A stretch of DNA of 60,472 nt from Nonomuraea deserti (GCF_004348685.1 NZ_SMKO01000034.1:1-60472); one strand, 5' to 3'. Shown: positions 24,353 to 32,356, counted from the first letter of the stretch. Notes: a model not told the origin generated them from the letters alone. Numbers and translations are program-made.

Positions 24353-25537
24353 TCACGTGGGCGGGGGCGACGCACTGACGGCCCTGTTCCAGGCCAGCAG
24401 TACCGGCACTCCCGCGACCAGCCCGGCGGCACCGGCGATCGCCAGGCCGTACTCCGGTCCGGCCGCTTCGACGAGGAGGCCGCCGAGCAGGATGCCCAGC
24501 CCCTGGGCGGCGACCATGCCGGAGGAGGCCAGGCCGACCGCCTGTCCCCTGCTCTCCGGCGGTGCGATCCTCACGTACTCCGCGTTGGCGGCCACGTGGT
24601 AGCCGGTGAGCACCCCGCACACCGTCCACAGGAGCAGCAAGGGCACGTAGCCGGGATCCGCCACGCTGGCCACCAGCGGCACACTGGCCGCCACCGCCAT
24701 CGGGGCCATCAGCGCCATCCGCCGCGATTCGGACAGGAATCTGGCCAGCACGAACACGCCGATGACGTTGCCCACGGGCAGGGCGGCCATGAGGAGCCCC
24801 GCCTCCGCGGTGCCCAGGCCGAACGAGGCGGCGTACGGCACCGCGATCGCCTCGGGGATGACGTGGAAGCCCGACAACATGGCCAGGCCGAGCAGGCTGC
24901 GCAACGCGCGATGCCCGGCCACCAGCCGCAGCCCGCCGAGCAGGGAGATCGGCTCCTTCCCCGCCGCCGCCGGGCGCCGGCGCACCGTGGCCAGGGTGAG
25001 TGCCGCGGCGGCGGCGAACGTGACCGCGTTGATGAGGATGGCCGTCCCCGCGCCGACCAGCGCCACCACGATGCCGCCGCCGGCGAAGCCGAGCAGCGTC
25101 ACGACCTGGCCGCTGAGCTGGTGGACCGCCACTCCGCTCTGGTAGAGCTCGCGGGGCAGCACGTCGGGCGTCAGCGAGATGCGCGCCGCCCTGCTCGGCG
25201 AGTCGAGCAGTTGGGAGGCGAAGACCAGGGCGCACAGCGCGGGCAGCGGGAGACCGGGCAGTGCGACGAATCCGATGAGGACCGTCCTGGTCACATCGCA
25301 GACGATCGTGACCTCGCGCCGCGGGTAGCGGTCGGCCAGCCAGCCCAGCGCGGGCCCGCCGATCAGCGCGGGCACGAACGTCATCGCGTAGACGAGCGTG
25401 GTGATGGCGGCCGAGCCGCTGCGCTCGTAGGTTAGGACGGCCAGCGCGACGCGCGCCAGCTGGTCGCCCGCTCGCGACAGCAACCCGCCCAGCCATAAAC
25501 CGCGAAACTCGCCGATCGCGAGCACTTTGGCGTACAT
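24353..25537 (-). CDS. MFS transporter
   Basis: A 394-residue protein with about twelve hydrophobic segments. FRGLWLGGLLSRAGDQLARV opens the first helix, ALGWLADRYPRREVTIVCDV is the conserved loop 2-3 motif (G-x-L-A-D-R-x-x-R), and an internal SRRMALMAPMAVA loop separates the halves. The type matches actinobacterial drug-efflux-like MFS proteins (enterobactin exporter EntS group). ATG 25537 precedes the first helix; the frame continues upstream without a supported start. The upstream 228 bases show no gene. Confidence 0.88.
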   Translation of the reverse strand: MYAKVLAIGEFRGLWLGGLLSRAGDQLARVALAVLTYERSGSAAITTLVYAMTFVPALIGGPALGWLADRYPRREVTIVCDVTRTVLIGFVALPGLPLPALCALVFASQLLDSPSRAARISLTPDVLPRELYQSGVAVHQLSGQVVTLLGFAGGGIVVALVGAGTAILINAVTFAAAAALTLATVRRRPAAAGKEPISLLGGLRLVAGHRALRSLLGLAMLSGFHVIPEAIAVPYAASFGLGTAEAGLLMAALPVGNVIGVFVLARFLSESRRMALMAPMAVAASVPLVASVADPGYVPLLLLWTVCGVLTGYHVAANAEYVRIAPPESRGQAVGLASSGMVAAQGLGILLGGLLVEAAGPEYGLAIAGAAGLVAGVPVLLAWNRAVSASPPPT

Positions 25538-25765
25538 CGATTCCGTCCGGTCCGACTCGACTGTCCTCGCCGCCCTCGAGGAACCCGCACTCCGGCAGGT
25601 CCTGCCATGCTCCGGGAACCCGCGCGGGATCAGTTGCCCGGCGCGCATCCTGGCCAGTTCGTCGGGATCCAGCGCGCCGGCTCCTCGGAGCGGGGTCCGG
25701 GCGCTGCCGAACCGGGCCGGATCCGTGTGCTCCAAGCACCGGACGCCCACGCCGGCCGAGGGCGG

Positions 25766-26137
25766 TCACCCGGCGTAGGGGCCGAACCGGCCCCAGGCGA
25801 CGAGCCCGGCGAGCGCGAAGAGGACGACGGTGACCAGCAGCCCGGACGGCTCCTTGCGGCGGATGTGCACGGCGGCCGCCATGATCATCATCACCGCCAG
25901 ACCGGCCGCGGCGATCGGCGTCAGGACGGGCGCGATCCCGGTGGCGGCGGGCACGACCAGCCCGGCCGCGCCCAACAGTTCCATCACGCCGATGAGCCGC
26001 ACCGCCCCCTGGGAGAACGTCTCCATCCACGGATACCTGCCGACCAGCTCGTCCTTCGGCCGGGTGAGCTTCACCAGGCCCGACGAGGCGAACGAGGCGG
26101 CCAGGAGCCCCTGCACGATCCACAGGAACACGTTCAT
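25766..26137 (-). CDS. DoxX-family membrane protein
   Basis: A 123-residue protein with four transmembrane helices. VQGLLAASFASSGLVKLTRP and RLIGVMELLGAAGLVVPAAT match the DoxX/DoxD-like family (G-x-x-K-L after helix 1, G-x-x-E-x-x-G in helix 2). Members are small membrane proteins linked to redox chemistry or detoxification. It sits between the MFS gene and the peptide operon on the same strand, but a strong terminator at 26551-26590 separates it from the latter. Confidence 0.85.
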   Translation of the reverse strand: MNVFLWIVQGLLAASFASSGLVKLTRPKDELVGRYPWMETFSQGAVRLIGVMELLGAAGLVVPAATGIAPVLTPIAAAGLAVMMIMAAAVHIRRKEPSGLLVTVVLFALAGLVAWGRFGPYAG

Positions 26138-26550
26138 CGAGGGGTCACACCGTCGGCTCTCGGCCTGGAAACCGGCGTCGACGCGGCTGTGCCGCCCGCG
26201 CGAAGGCCGGAGAAGTTGTCGCTCATATCCAGGCGACGAACGGGCGGCCTCCCGGGGGACACCTCGTACCCAGATATCCAGAACTGTTCGAGCCGGCGGG
26301 TCAGGAACCACCGCTCGGGCGTCGAGGCCGCTTCACGGTCTCCTCGGGGACCAGCAACGCGCGGGCGATCCGGCCCCGGGCCGAGCTTCGAGGACTTGCC
26401 CGGCCAGCCGTGGATGACGACCCGCGGAGACGTGGAGGGGGCGGGCTTCGCCGCGCTGCCGTCCGACGTCGAGAACCGTTACGCCACCGTGCCGACCCGG
26501 ATCGAGCCCGCTCTTTCTGCTCGGACCGGCCCTGACGGCGGCCGCGGGAG
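26138..26550. other. Intergenic region between DoxX gene and peptide operon
   Basis: No convincing gene. Plus-strand text around 26400-26510 (TTRGDVEGAGFAALPSDVE) looks protein-like but has no start signal and no family match that I recognise. The promoter of the DoxX gene should lie near 26140-26200. Confidence 0.4.
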
Positions 26551-26590
26551 GCGGCCGGGCGCGCTCCGTTGCCGGAGCGCACCCGGCCGC
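26551..26590 (-). terminator. Strong hairpin terminator of the peptide operon
   Basis: GCGGCCGGGCGCGCTCCG (26551-26568) and CGGAGCGCACCCGGCCGC (26573-26590) form an 18-bp stem with one mismatch and a TTGC loop. It begins 16 bases after the stop codon of the Cys-rich peptide gene, marking the end of the minus-strand operon. Confidence 0.88.
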
Positions 26591-26606
26591 TACCGCCGCT
26601 ACCTGG

Positions 26607-26828
26607 TCAGCAGCACTTCCGCCCGGGGTACTTGCTCCAGAAGCACCCACCGTTCGGCGGGCAGTAGCAGGTGCGCTTCGTCTTCTCGTACCCGCTGCCG
26701 CAGCCGGGGTTGTAGTAACACCGGGTCCAGTAGTAGTAGCCGTCAAAGGGGCAGCTGGCGGCGGAGGCCTTTGCCGCGGGCACCACCCAGCTCAGGGCGC
26801 GGTCCGCGAGCATTCCTATGGTTTTCAA
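26607..26828 (-). CDS. Cysteine-rich secreted peptide precursor (eight cysteines)
   Basis: The 73-residue product is read from TTG 26828, whose TTGA overlaps the signal peptidase stop; GAAGGAG lies just upstream. ATG 26813 would give 68 residues. Residues 1-23 form a leader with a short hydrophobic part (MLADRALSWVVPAA) ending in AKASA, an Ala-x-Ala type cleavage site. The predicted mature part (24-73) has Cys at 26, 37, 43, 54, 56, 62, 72 and 73, eight tyrosines, two tryptophans and a basic end (GRKCC). This fits a compact peptide with four disulfides. It is the last gene of an operon encoding a thioredoxin-fold protein, ABC exporter and signal peptidase. I recognise no named family. It could be a bacteriocin-like toxin, signal or structural peptide; a quinone-type cofactor from the tryptophans, as in methylamine dehydrogenase small subunit, is only speculation. 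Confidence 0.75.
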   Translation of the reverse strand: MKTIGMLADRALSWVVPAAKASAASCPFDGYYYWTRCYYNPGCGSGYEKTKRTCYCPPNGGCFWSKYPGRKCC

Positions 26829-27256
26829 CTTTCTCCTTCTTCTGGGGTGAGCGCCGTCACCTTCCTGACGGTGACGGCGTGGACATCGGAGATCGGGAAG
26901 AAGCCGAGGGCACGGGAGTCGAAACTCGTGCTCGCGTTGTCTCCGAGCAGGACGAGCCGCCCTTCGGGCACCCGCTCGTCGGCGATGACGTCCTTCGCGA
27001 TCTCGGGCACCCGGTCTCCCGGGAGCGCGGCTATACGCTTGATGACGAAGCCCGCATCGCGGGAGGACCGGTCGGCGACCACGGCTATCTGGTCGCGCCG
27101 CAACCGGGAGGGCGGGACGCGGCGAGCGAGGATCCTGTCGCCGTCGAGGAGGGCCGGGGCCATGCTGTCGCCGTCGACACGGATGATCGAATACGTGCGG
27201 CGCAGCCGTACCAGCAGGGCGATGAGCAGGCAGGCACCGGCGAGCGGCCACAACAT
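26825..27256 (-). CDS. S26-family signal peptidase, operon-dedicated
   Basis: A 143-residue single-pass protein. Residues 1-18 are the N-terminal membrane anchor (LWPLAGACLLIALLVRL), followed by box B GDSMAPALLDGD with nucleophile Ser31. Box D FVIKRIAALPGD holds general base Lys73, and box E GDNASTSFDSR (105-115) completes the type I signal peptidase/LepB fold. It is short and minimal compared with housekeeping LepB. ATG 27256 overlaps the ABC transporter stop by one base (TGATG), and its own stop overlaps the TTG of the peptide gene. It most likely cleaves the AKASA site of that peptide outside the membrane. Confidence 0.9.
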   Translation of the reverse strand: MLWPLAGACLLIALLVRLRRTYSIIRVDGDSMAPALLDGDRILARRVPPSRLRRDQIAVVADRSSRDAGFVIKRIAALPGDRVPEIAKDVIADERVPEGRLVLLGDNASTSFDSRALGFFPISDVHAVTVRKVTALTPEEGES

Positions 27257-29067
27257 CACGAGACCACCGCCTGGGGCGGCTCGACGTATCCCTGGGCCTG
27301 CAGGTTGAACAGCCGGGCGTACCGGCCGCGGGCGGTCATGAGCTCGTCGTGCGTCCCCGACTCGACGATGGCGCCCTGCTCCAGGACCACGATGTGGTCG
27401 GCGTCGCGGACGGTGTTGAGCCGGTGGCTGATGAGCACGCTCGTGGCGCCCTCGCGCTGGTTCCTGGTCCTGGCGTGCACGTCGGCCTCGGCCTCGGGGT
27501 CGAGCCCCGCGGAGGGTTCGTCGAGGATCATCAGGTCGCGATAGCCGCGGAACATCGCCCTGGCGAGCGCGGTGCGCTGCCACTGGCCGCCGGAGAGCTG
27601 CACGCCGATCTCGGGGTCGTCGGCTTCGTCCTCCTCGAAGAACATCCTGGTGAGCAGGGTGTCGTAGCCGCGGGGAAGGGAGGCGAGCTTGTCGTCGATG
27701 CCCGCCCGCCGCGCGGCGGCACGGATGCGCTCACGGTCGTCGCGGGCGGCGACGAAGCCGATGGAGACGTTGTCGGCCGCGGACATGTCGTACGTCATGT
27801 GGTCCTGGAAGAGGCCGGTGAGGCGATGCCTGAGGTCCTCGGGACGGACCAGGCGGATGTCCACGCCGTCCCAGGTGATGGAACCCCGCTGCGGGTCGTA
27901 GAACCTGCACAGCAGCTTGACCAGGGTGCTCTTGCCCGCGCCGTTCAGGCCCACGATGGCCACCGCCCGGCCGGCGGGGATGAACAGGTCCACGCCGCGC
28001 AGGATCCACGGATGCCGGTCGCTGTAGCGGAACCAGACGTCGGAGAACTCGATGCCGTGGCTCAGCCGGGGCAGCTGCCGGGGATCGGCGGGGACCGGCA
28101 GGTCGGAGCCCGCCCGGGTCACCGCCACATAGTGGCCGAACATGATCAGGTCCTGGTGCAGGGCGGCGATGCCGCTGACCAGGTTGTGGAGGGCGCCCTG
28201 GACCGCCGCCACGGCCGCGATCAGCAGGGACACGTCGCCCACGCTCAGCGCGCCGGACCTGGCGGCGATCACCGCCCAGACCAGCCCGCCCCCGGCGACC
28301 GCCGCGCCCATCAGCGTCAGCGCGCCCTCGATGGCCAGCTCTCTGAGGTCCATCCGGCGGTGGGCGGCGTTGGCGTTCTGCAGCTCGGCCATCATCCGGC
28401 CGCGAAAGAACCTGCCGCTGTTGAAGAGCCTGATCTCCTTGGCGGCCTCGACGGTGCCGAGCAGCGAACCGTAGAACATCTGGCGGCGCTCCGTCGGGCC
28501 GATCTCCCACATCAGCGAGGCGCGGCGGCGGGACAGGCGGAGCTGGGCCGCCAGCGCGGGCACTCCGGTCAGCAGGACGATCCCGGTCAGGACAGGGCTG
28601 ATCACCAGGAGCGAGCCGACCATCCCCAGCAGGGTGATCGATGACCGGATGGTGCCGAACGAGCCGGCGACGATGCTCTGGCCGGACTGCAGGCTGCTCT
28701 GCGCCAGCCGCAGCCGGTCGTGGAAGTCGGGGTCCTCGAACGGCTTCAGGCCGGCGAAGCGCAACGTCGCCGTGAACAGCTGCGCCGTGGTCCGTGCGGT
28801 GAAAGCCCTGGCCATCTGGTTGCCCAGATAGTGGCTGACCTGGGGAAGCACCGCGATCAGCACGCCGGTCACGGCCAGCGCGGCAGCGAGGGGGACCAGC
28901 TCCGCGACCGGGCCGCCGCCCGCCAGGTCGTCCACGACCAGCTTGGTCAGCCAGGCGATCGCGATCGGCGTCATCGCTTCGACCAGCATCACCAGGACGA
29001 ACACGGCCATCATGCCGGGTGCCGTCCGCAGCGCGACGTCGGCCGCCGCGCGTGCCGTACCGATCAT
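27256..29067 (-). CDS. ABC transporter, fused permease-ATPase (peptide/lipid exporter type)
   Basis: A 603-residue type IV half-transporter. About six transmembrane segments occupy residues 15-290. The nucleotide-binding domain has Walker A GLNGAGKS (373-380), Q-loop GLFQDHMTY, signature LSGGQ (491-495), Walker B LMILDEPS (512-519) and the switch histidine in ISHRLNT. No N-terminal C39 peptidase domain is present, which explains why a separate signal peptidase is encoded next. ATG 29067 overlaps the preceding stop (ATGA). In context it is expected to export the Cys-rich peptide as a homodimer. Confidence 0.92.
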   Translation of the reverse strand: MIGTARAAADVALRTAPGMMAVFVLVMLVEAMTPIAIAWLTKLVVDDLAGGGPVAELVPLAAALAVTGVLIAVLPQVSHYLGNQMARAFTARTTAQLFTATLRFAGLKPFEDPDFHDRLRLAQSSLQSGQSIVAGSFGTIRSSITLLGMVGSLLVISPVLTGIVLLTGVPALAAQLRLSRRRASLMWEIGPTERRQMFYGSLLGTVEAAKEIRLFNSGRFFRGRMMAELQNANAAHRRMDLRELAIEGALTLMGAAVAGGGLVWAVIAARSGALSVGDVSLLIAAVAAVQGALHNLVSGIAALHQDLIMFGHYVAVTRAGSDLPVPADPRQLPRLSHGIEFSDVWFRYSDRHPWILRGVDLFIPAGRAVAIVGLNGAGKSTLVKLLCRFYDPQRGSITWDGVDIRLVRPEDLRHRLTGLFQDHMTYDMSAADNVSIGFVAARDDRERIRAAARRAGIDDKLASLPRGYDTLLTRMFFEEDEADDPEIGVQLSGGQWQRTALARAMFRGYRDLMILDEPSAGLDPEAEADVHARTRNQREGATSVLISHRLNTVRDADHIVVLEQGAIVESGTHDELMTARGRYARLFNLQAQGYVEPPQAVVS

Positions 29068-29573
29068 GCGTGAACCTGGTGCGGCAGGGCGGCATCGCTG
29101 AAGACCACGGTCCCCGTGGCGTCCGTCGCGATCACCGTCGGGTAGCCGGAGACCTTGAACACCTGCTGGACCGGACCCTGGGGCGCCTCGCTCACGACGC
29201 GCGCCACCTTCTCCAGCCGCGCGATGTCCATCGCGGGATCGTCCTGCGGGCCGGCGACCACGACGGCGAGCACCGGGCCAGAGGCCTGCTCGGCTTGCTT
29301 GACGAACTCCGGCAGGAGCTCCTGGCAGGGCCGGCAGCCGGGGGAGAGGAAGCCGATCAGGGCACGCCCCTCCAGGTATGCAGCAGAGATCGGCTCGCCG
29401 TCGGTGGCCGTGGCGGTGAAGTCCGGGATCGTCTCCCCGGGCTGCAGTCCCTCCGGCGGCAGCTGGGGGGCGTCCTGCATCGTGCGCAGCCGCCGGATCA
29501 CGCCGAAGAGCAGCAGCAGATTCGCCAGGCCCAGCAGCCCGACCAGGACGACTGCGGCAATCAGATAGGACAT
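29064..29573 (-). CDS. MauD-like membrane-anchored thioredoxin-fold protein
   Basis: A 169-residue protein. Residues 3-25 are a membrane anchor (YLIAAVVLVGLLGLANLLLL). The thioredoxin/redoxin domain carries IPDFTATATDGEPIS and LIGFLSPGCRPCQELLPEF with the active-site CRPC at 80-83. A cis-proline segment GYPTVIATD follows. This is the arrangement of MauD, which is needed for disulfide formation in the small subunit of methylamine dehydrogenase. ATG 29573 overlaps TGA of the MauE-like frame (TGATG). It is likely to form or isomerise disulfides in the Cys-rich peptide outside the membrane. Confidence 0.88.
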   Translation of the reverse strand: MSYLIAAVVLVGLLGLANLLLLFGVIRRLRTMQDAPQLPPEGLQPGETIPDFTATATDGEPISAAYLEGRALIGFLSPGCRPCQELLPEFVKQAEQASGPVLAVVVAGPQDDPAMDIARLEKVARVVSEAPQGPVQQVFKVSGYPTVIATDATGTVVFSDAALPHQVHA

Positions 29574-29948
29574 CACACACTCCCCGAGGTTTCCTTGAAC
29601 AGACCAGCGATGTCGTCTCGGGCGATCATCAAGATCGCCCCGGACAGGCGCGCGGGCCGCTTCGCATCGTGATGGCGATCGCGGCGCAGAGCCCGCACGG
29701 CAAGACCCCGCCGGCGGCAGGCCCACCGGTGGGGCCGCCATGAGCACGACCGCGGCCGCCGCGGCCGCCGCGCCCACCGCCGCACCCACCGCCACAACGC
29801 CGGCCATCGGAAGGAGGAGACGCGCGGGGAGCATCGTCAGGGACGACGCGGACGACCGCATGGCACCGCGGCCGCGGAGCCTGGTGAACGCGGAGCCCGC
29901 GAACACGGCCCCGATCAGCACCTGGCATGCGACGTGCGGAAGACCCAC
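29573..29948 (-). pseudogene. Degraded MauE/DoxX-like membrane protein gene
   Basis: From GTG 29948 the frame encodes a MauE-like start (VACQVLIGAVFAGSAFTRLR, then MLPARLLLPMAGVVAVGAAV and an Ala/Val helix). After about residue 75 the expected next helix (LCAAIAITMRSGPRA) continues in a second frame. A third frame (AILMIARDDIAGLFKETSGS) runs to a TGA that overlaps the MauD-like ATG. Two frameshifts, or an indel plus truncation, therefore break the gene, and the usual CRCF-type cysteine motif is missing. MauE proteins regenerate MauD-like partners, so its loss matters for the operon unless it is a sequencing error. Confidence 0.6.
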
Positions 29949-29981
29949 GGCGGGATACTTCTTGATCGTGCTAGCCCGTCT

Positions 29982-30015
29982 CTAGCGGGCCGCTAGCCCC
30001 GACTTTCATCGGGGC
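29982..30015. promoter_or_regulatory. Palindrome and hairpin upstream of the peptide operon
   Basis: CTAGCGG-G-CCGCTAG (29982-29996) is a perfect 7-bp dyad in a CTAG-rich patch. It is directly followed by GCCCCGA-6 bases-TCGGGGC (29996-30015). They lie 34-67 bases before the MauE-like start on the minus strand and could be a regulator site or part of a terminator for the plus strand. Confidence 0.5.
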
Positions 30016-30147
30016 GAACGACAGCATGTGAGAACGCAGTGGTCAGCAAGATCGATTCCCGCGCGCAGGGATCCGGTGCTGGGCGGCTGGGGCGTGGACG
30101 CCGTGGATGGCTCTGGCTTCGTTGCGGACGTCGCGGCTTGAAAGCAG

Positions 30148-30180
30148 GGCCTTCGCGGCGAGGGCATCACCGCGAAGGCC
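30148..30180 (-). terminator. Hairpin terminator of the gene at 30196
   Basis: GGCCTTCGCGG (30148-30158) and CCGCGAAGGCC (30170-30180) form a perfect 11-bp stem with an 11-base loop, 16 bases after the stop of the membrane protein gene on the minus strand. Confidence 0.8.
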
Positions 30181-30195
30181 GGGGAGGGGAGAGGT

Positions 30196-30714
30196 TCAGG
30201 CGTAGGAGACGGCGACCAGGGCAATGGCGGATCCGAGGAAGACCGTCGTGTTGCGGATGCAGGTCTGGGCGCGTACCCAGCGGGGGAAGGCGTCCTCGGC
30301 GGCCCTGAGGAAGGGCGCGACCTCGACGCGGGCCAGCTCTGGGTCGCCCTTGCGGCGAAAGGCGGTCTCGACCGACCTGACCGCGGTGAGGTTGCTGTAG
30401 ACGATGCCGGCGTTCATCACCAGGACCAGCGAGGAGAAGATCCAGGTCATCAGCGGGGCCAGGCCGGCGTCGGCGAGGTTGAGGGCGGCGGTGACGGCCA
30501 TGATCGCGGCGACGGTGGCCGGGGCGGCGGTCTCGTGGCCTCCGGCGTCGAAGCGGAGCTTGTTCTCCTCCAGTACCTCGGGGCGGACGTTCTGGCGGCG
30601 CAGTTCGGCCACAGCGGCGGCCTTCGCGACGCGGCCGTAGCGGTGGCGGACGACCGGGATGCTGACGAAGGCGACGGCGACCAGCAGTTGCATGAGGGCG
30701 GCGAGGGTGTTCAC
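30196..30714 (-). CDS. Four-helix membrane protein, TetR-controlled
   Basis: A 172-residue protein with four hydrophobic segments (LAALMQLLVAVAFVSIPVV, APATVAAIMAVTAALNLA, LMTWIFSSLVLVMNAGIVYS, TTVFLGSAIALVAVSYA). A cytosolic loop RRQNVRPEVLEENKLRFDAG lies between segments 1 and 2. No catalytic motif is seen. It is divergent from a TetR gene with three matching operators in the shared promoter, one of them just 17 bases before its start codon, so it is surely the repressed target. Confidence 0.8.
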   Translation of the reverse strand: MNTLAALMQLLVAVAFVSIPVVRHRYGRVAKAAAVAELRRQNVRPEVLEENKLRFDAGGHETAAPATVAAIMAVTAALNLADAGLAPLMTWIFSSLVLVMNAGIVYSNLTAVRSVETAFRRKGDPELARVEVAPFLRAAEDAFPRWVRAQTCIRNTTVFLGSAIALVAVSYA

Positions 30715-30730
30715 GGGGGCTCCGTTCCGA

Positions 30731-30816
30731 CTTGCACAGTGTTCAAGTGGCTGACGGGAAGAACGCTAACCCATGACTTGAACGCTGTGCAAGTACCTGC
30801 TTGAACACTGTGCAAA
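30731..30816. promoter_or_regulatory. Three copies of a 17-base TetR operator
   Basis: CTTGCACAGTGTTCAAG (30731-30747), CTTGAACGCTGTGCAAG (30777-30793) and CTTGAACACTGTGCAAA (30800-30816) share the palindrome CTTGMACNSTGTKCAAG. They fill the gap between the membrane protein gene and the TetR gene at 30835, so both promoters should be autoregulated by that repressor. Centres are 46 and 23 bases apart. Confidence 0.9.
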
Positions 30817-30834
30817 TTGCCGTACGGTAAGGAC

Positions 30835-31539
30835 ATGCCACGCGACACCCTCACCCGGGAGCAGATCGTCCACGCCGCCGTCGAACTTCTGGACGCCGAG
30901 GGCCTCGAAGGTCTGAGCATGCGCACCCTGGGCCGGCGACTCAACTCCGCCGCGACCGCCGTGTACTGGCATGTCAAGAACAAGGACAACCTCGTCCTGC
31001 TCGCCGCCGACCACGTGTGGGGCGAGCTCGCCCTGCCCGATCCGGACTCCGCGGACTGGCGCACCACCGCCGCCACGATGGCGACCGACCTGTACGGGAT
31101 GTTCGCCCGGCACCCCTGGCTGGTGCAGGCGTTCACCGCACACGTCCTCTATGGCGAGGGCAAGTCCCGCCACGACGACCACACCCTCGCCGTCTACGAG
31201 GCCGCCGGTTTCACCTCCGGCCAAGCCGACCAGGCCGCGGCCGCCGTCTTCACCTACGTCCTCGGCAACGCGGCCGGCGCCGCCGCAACCGCCTCGCTGA
31301 CCCGCAATCTCACCGCCGGCGGCACCACCGCCCAAGAGCAACTCCAGGGCGCCATGGCCCAGGCCCAGGAGATCGCCATGCGCTACCCGCGCCTACGCAC
31401 CCGCCTGGAAACCCCGGCGGCGACCGACTACGCCGCCTCTCCCGACCATGCCTTCGAGTACGGCCTCCAAGCCCTTCTCGATGGCCTGGAACGGCAACTC
31501 TCCACCCCGGATCCGGCTCCGCCCGCAGCCTCTATTTGA
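30835..31539 (+). CDS. TetR-family repressor with TetR_C_1-type ligand domain
   Basis: A 234-residue regulator. LTREQIVHAAVELLDAEGLE and LSMRTLGRRLNSAATAVYWH form the HTH of the classical TetR (tetracycline repressor-like) subgroup. VYWHVKNKDNLVLLAADHVW marks the junction with a long ligand-binding domain, and FEYGLQALLDGLERQL is the usual C-terminal helix. ATG 30835 is preferred. It faces the small membrane protein gene across three operators. Confidence 0.92.
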   Translation: MPRDTLTREQIVHAAVELLDAEGLEGLSMRTLGRRLNSAATAVYWHVKNKDNLVLLAADHVWGELALPDPDSADWRTTAATMATDLYGMFARHPWLVQAFTAHVLYGEGKSRHDDHTLAVYEAAGFTSGQADQAAAAVFTYVLGNAAGAAATASLTRNLTAGGTTAQEQLQGAMAQAQEIAMRYPRLRTRLETPAATDYAASPDHAFEYGLQALLDGLERQLSTPDPAPPAASI

Positions 31540-31912
31540 TCTTGTTGGGTACGGGACCTTCCGGACGCGAAGGTCCACATCGCGCAACCGCCCGCCGGCA
31601 CCGACCGGCTACCAGACCCGAAGCCAACCTCTGCCCCCAATCCAGAAACTCGTGGTGGGCGTCCCGGACAACTGCGCCACCCACCCGGTCACCGTCGAGG
31701 AGACCACCACACGTGTGGTGCTCTCGGTGACGGGGGCAGCGGGCCCTGGACATGGACAGATCTCCCAGCTCCGACGTGGACACCCTGAAGGAGACCTGCG
31801 CCGTGGACACAGGCTGCCCGCCCGACCCTCTGCACGGCCGGGCACGCCGTATGGTCGTCAGTCCCACGACACACGGCCGTATGTCCTCGCATCCGCGGAC
31901 AGGCCCAACCAG
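31540..31912. other. Intergenic region without a recognisable intact gene
   Basis: Plus-strand text near 31650-31730 (VVGVPDNCATHPVTVEET) looks protein-like and may be part of a decayed secreted protein, but no start or full family domain can be assigned. No hairpin stands out. Confidence 0.4.
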
Positions 31913-32356
31913 CTAGAGGCTCCCCGGGTCGCGCACCCGCAGGCCGAAGGCCGACAGACCCTGCTCGTGGTGCTCGATCAGGCCGAGGCGGCGGTAGAAG
32001 GCATGGTTCGCGGAACCTTCCGACGTGGATTCGTGGTCGGTGGTGAGGACGAAGTAGCGGCAGTGCGCGTACCGATCCTTGAGGTACTCCAGCAGCCGGC
32101 GGCCGATGCCCTGGCCGTGGTGTTGGCTGTTGACCACCAACTCCTGCACATAGCAGACGATCTCGTCGTCGGACACCGTCCGCGCCAGGCCGAGCAGCTT
32201 GCCCGACTCGTCCCTGGCGGTGATGACCCGGTGCGAGTTGACCAGGCTCCGGCACACCCGGGCGACGTCGCGCGTCCACGGGTGCCAGCCGACCGAGTCG
32301 TAGAGCTCGAACACCTCGGCCTCGTCGAACGATGTCTCCTGAGCGATGATCGTCAC
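31913..32356 (-). CDS. GNAT-family N-acetyltransferase
   Basis: A 147-residue GNAT protein. FELYDSVGWHPWTRD is the N-terminal region common to the small 'GNAT family' aminoglycoside-like group. VCYVQELVVNSQHHGQGIGR is motif A with the acetyl-CoA pyrophosphate loop (Q-x-x-G-x-G/A), and ANHAFYRRLGLIEHHEQGLS is motif B. The substrate is unknown. It is divergent from the MerR-VOC fusion at 32514. Confidence 0.9.
   Translation of the reverse strand: MTIIAQETSFDEAEVFELYDSVGWHPWTRDVARVCRSLVNSHRVITARDESGKLLGLARTVSDDEIVCYVQELVVNSQHHGQGIGRRLLEYLKDRYAHCRYFVLTTDHESTSEGSANHAFYRRLGLIEHHEQGLSAFGLRVRDPGSL

Noticed and set aside
26607..27251. Longer version of the Cys-rich peptide reading upstream through the signal peptidase gene
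   Set aside because: The upstream part is an out-of-frame shadow of the peptidase; the TTG/ATG starts after it have a proper ribosome binding site and coupling.
26607..29573. Methylamine dehydrogenase maturation operon
   Set aside because: MauD/MauE-like genes are present, but there is no large subunit, MauG or amicyanin, and the small ORF lacks the length and cysteine pattern of MauA.
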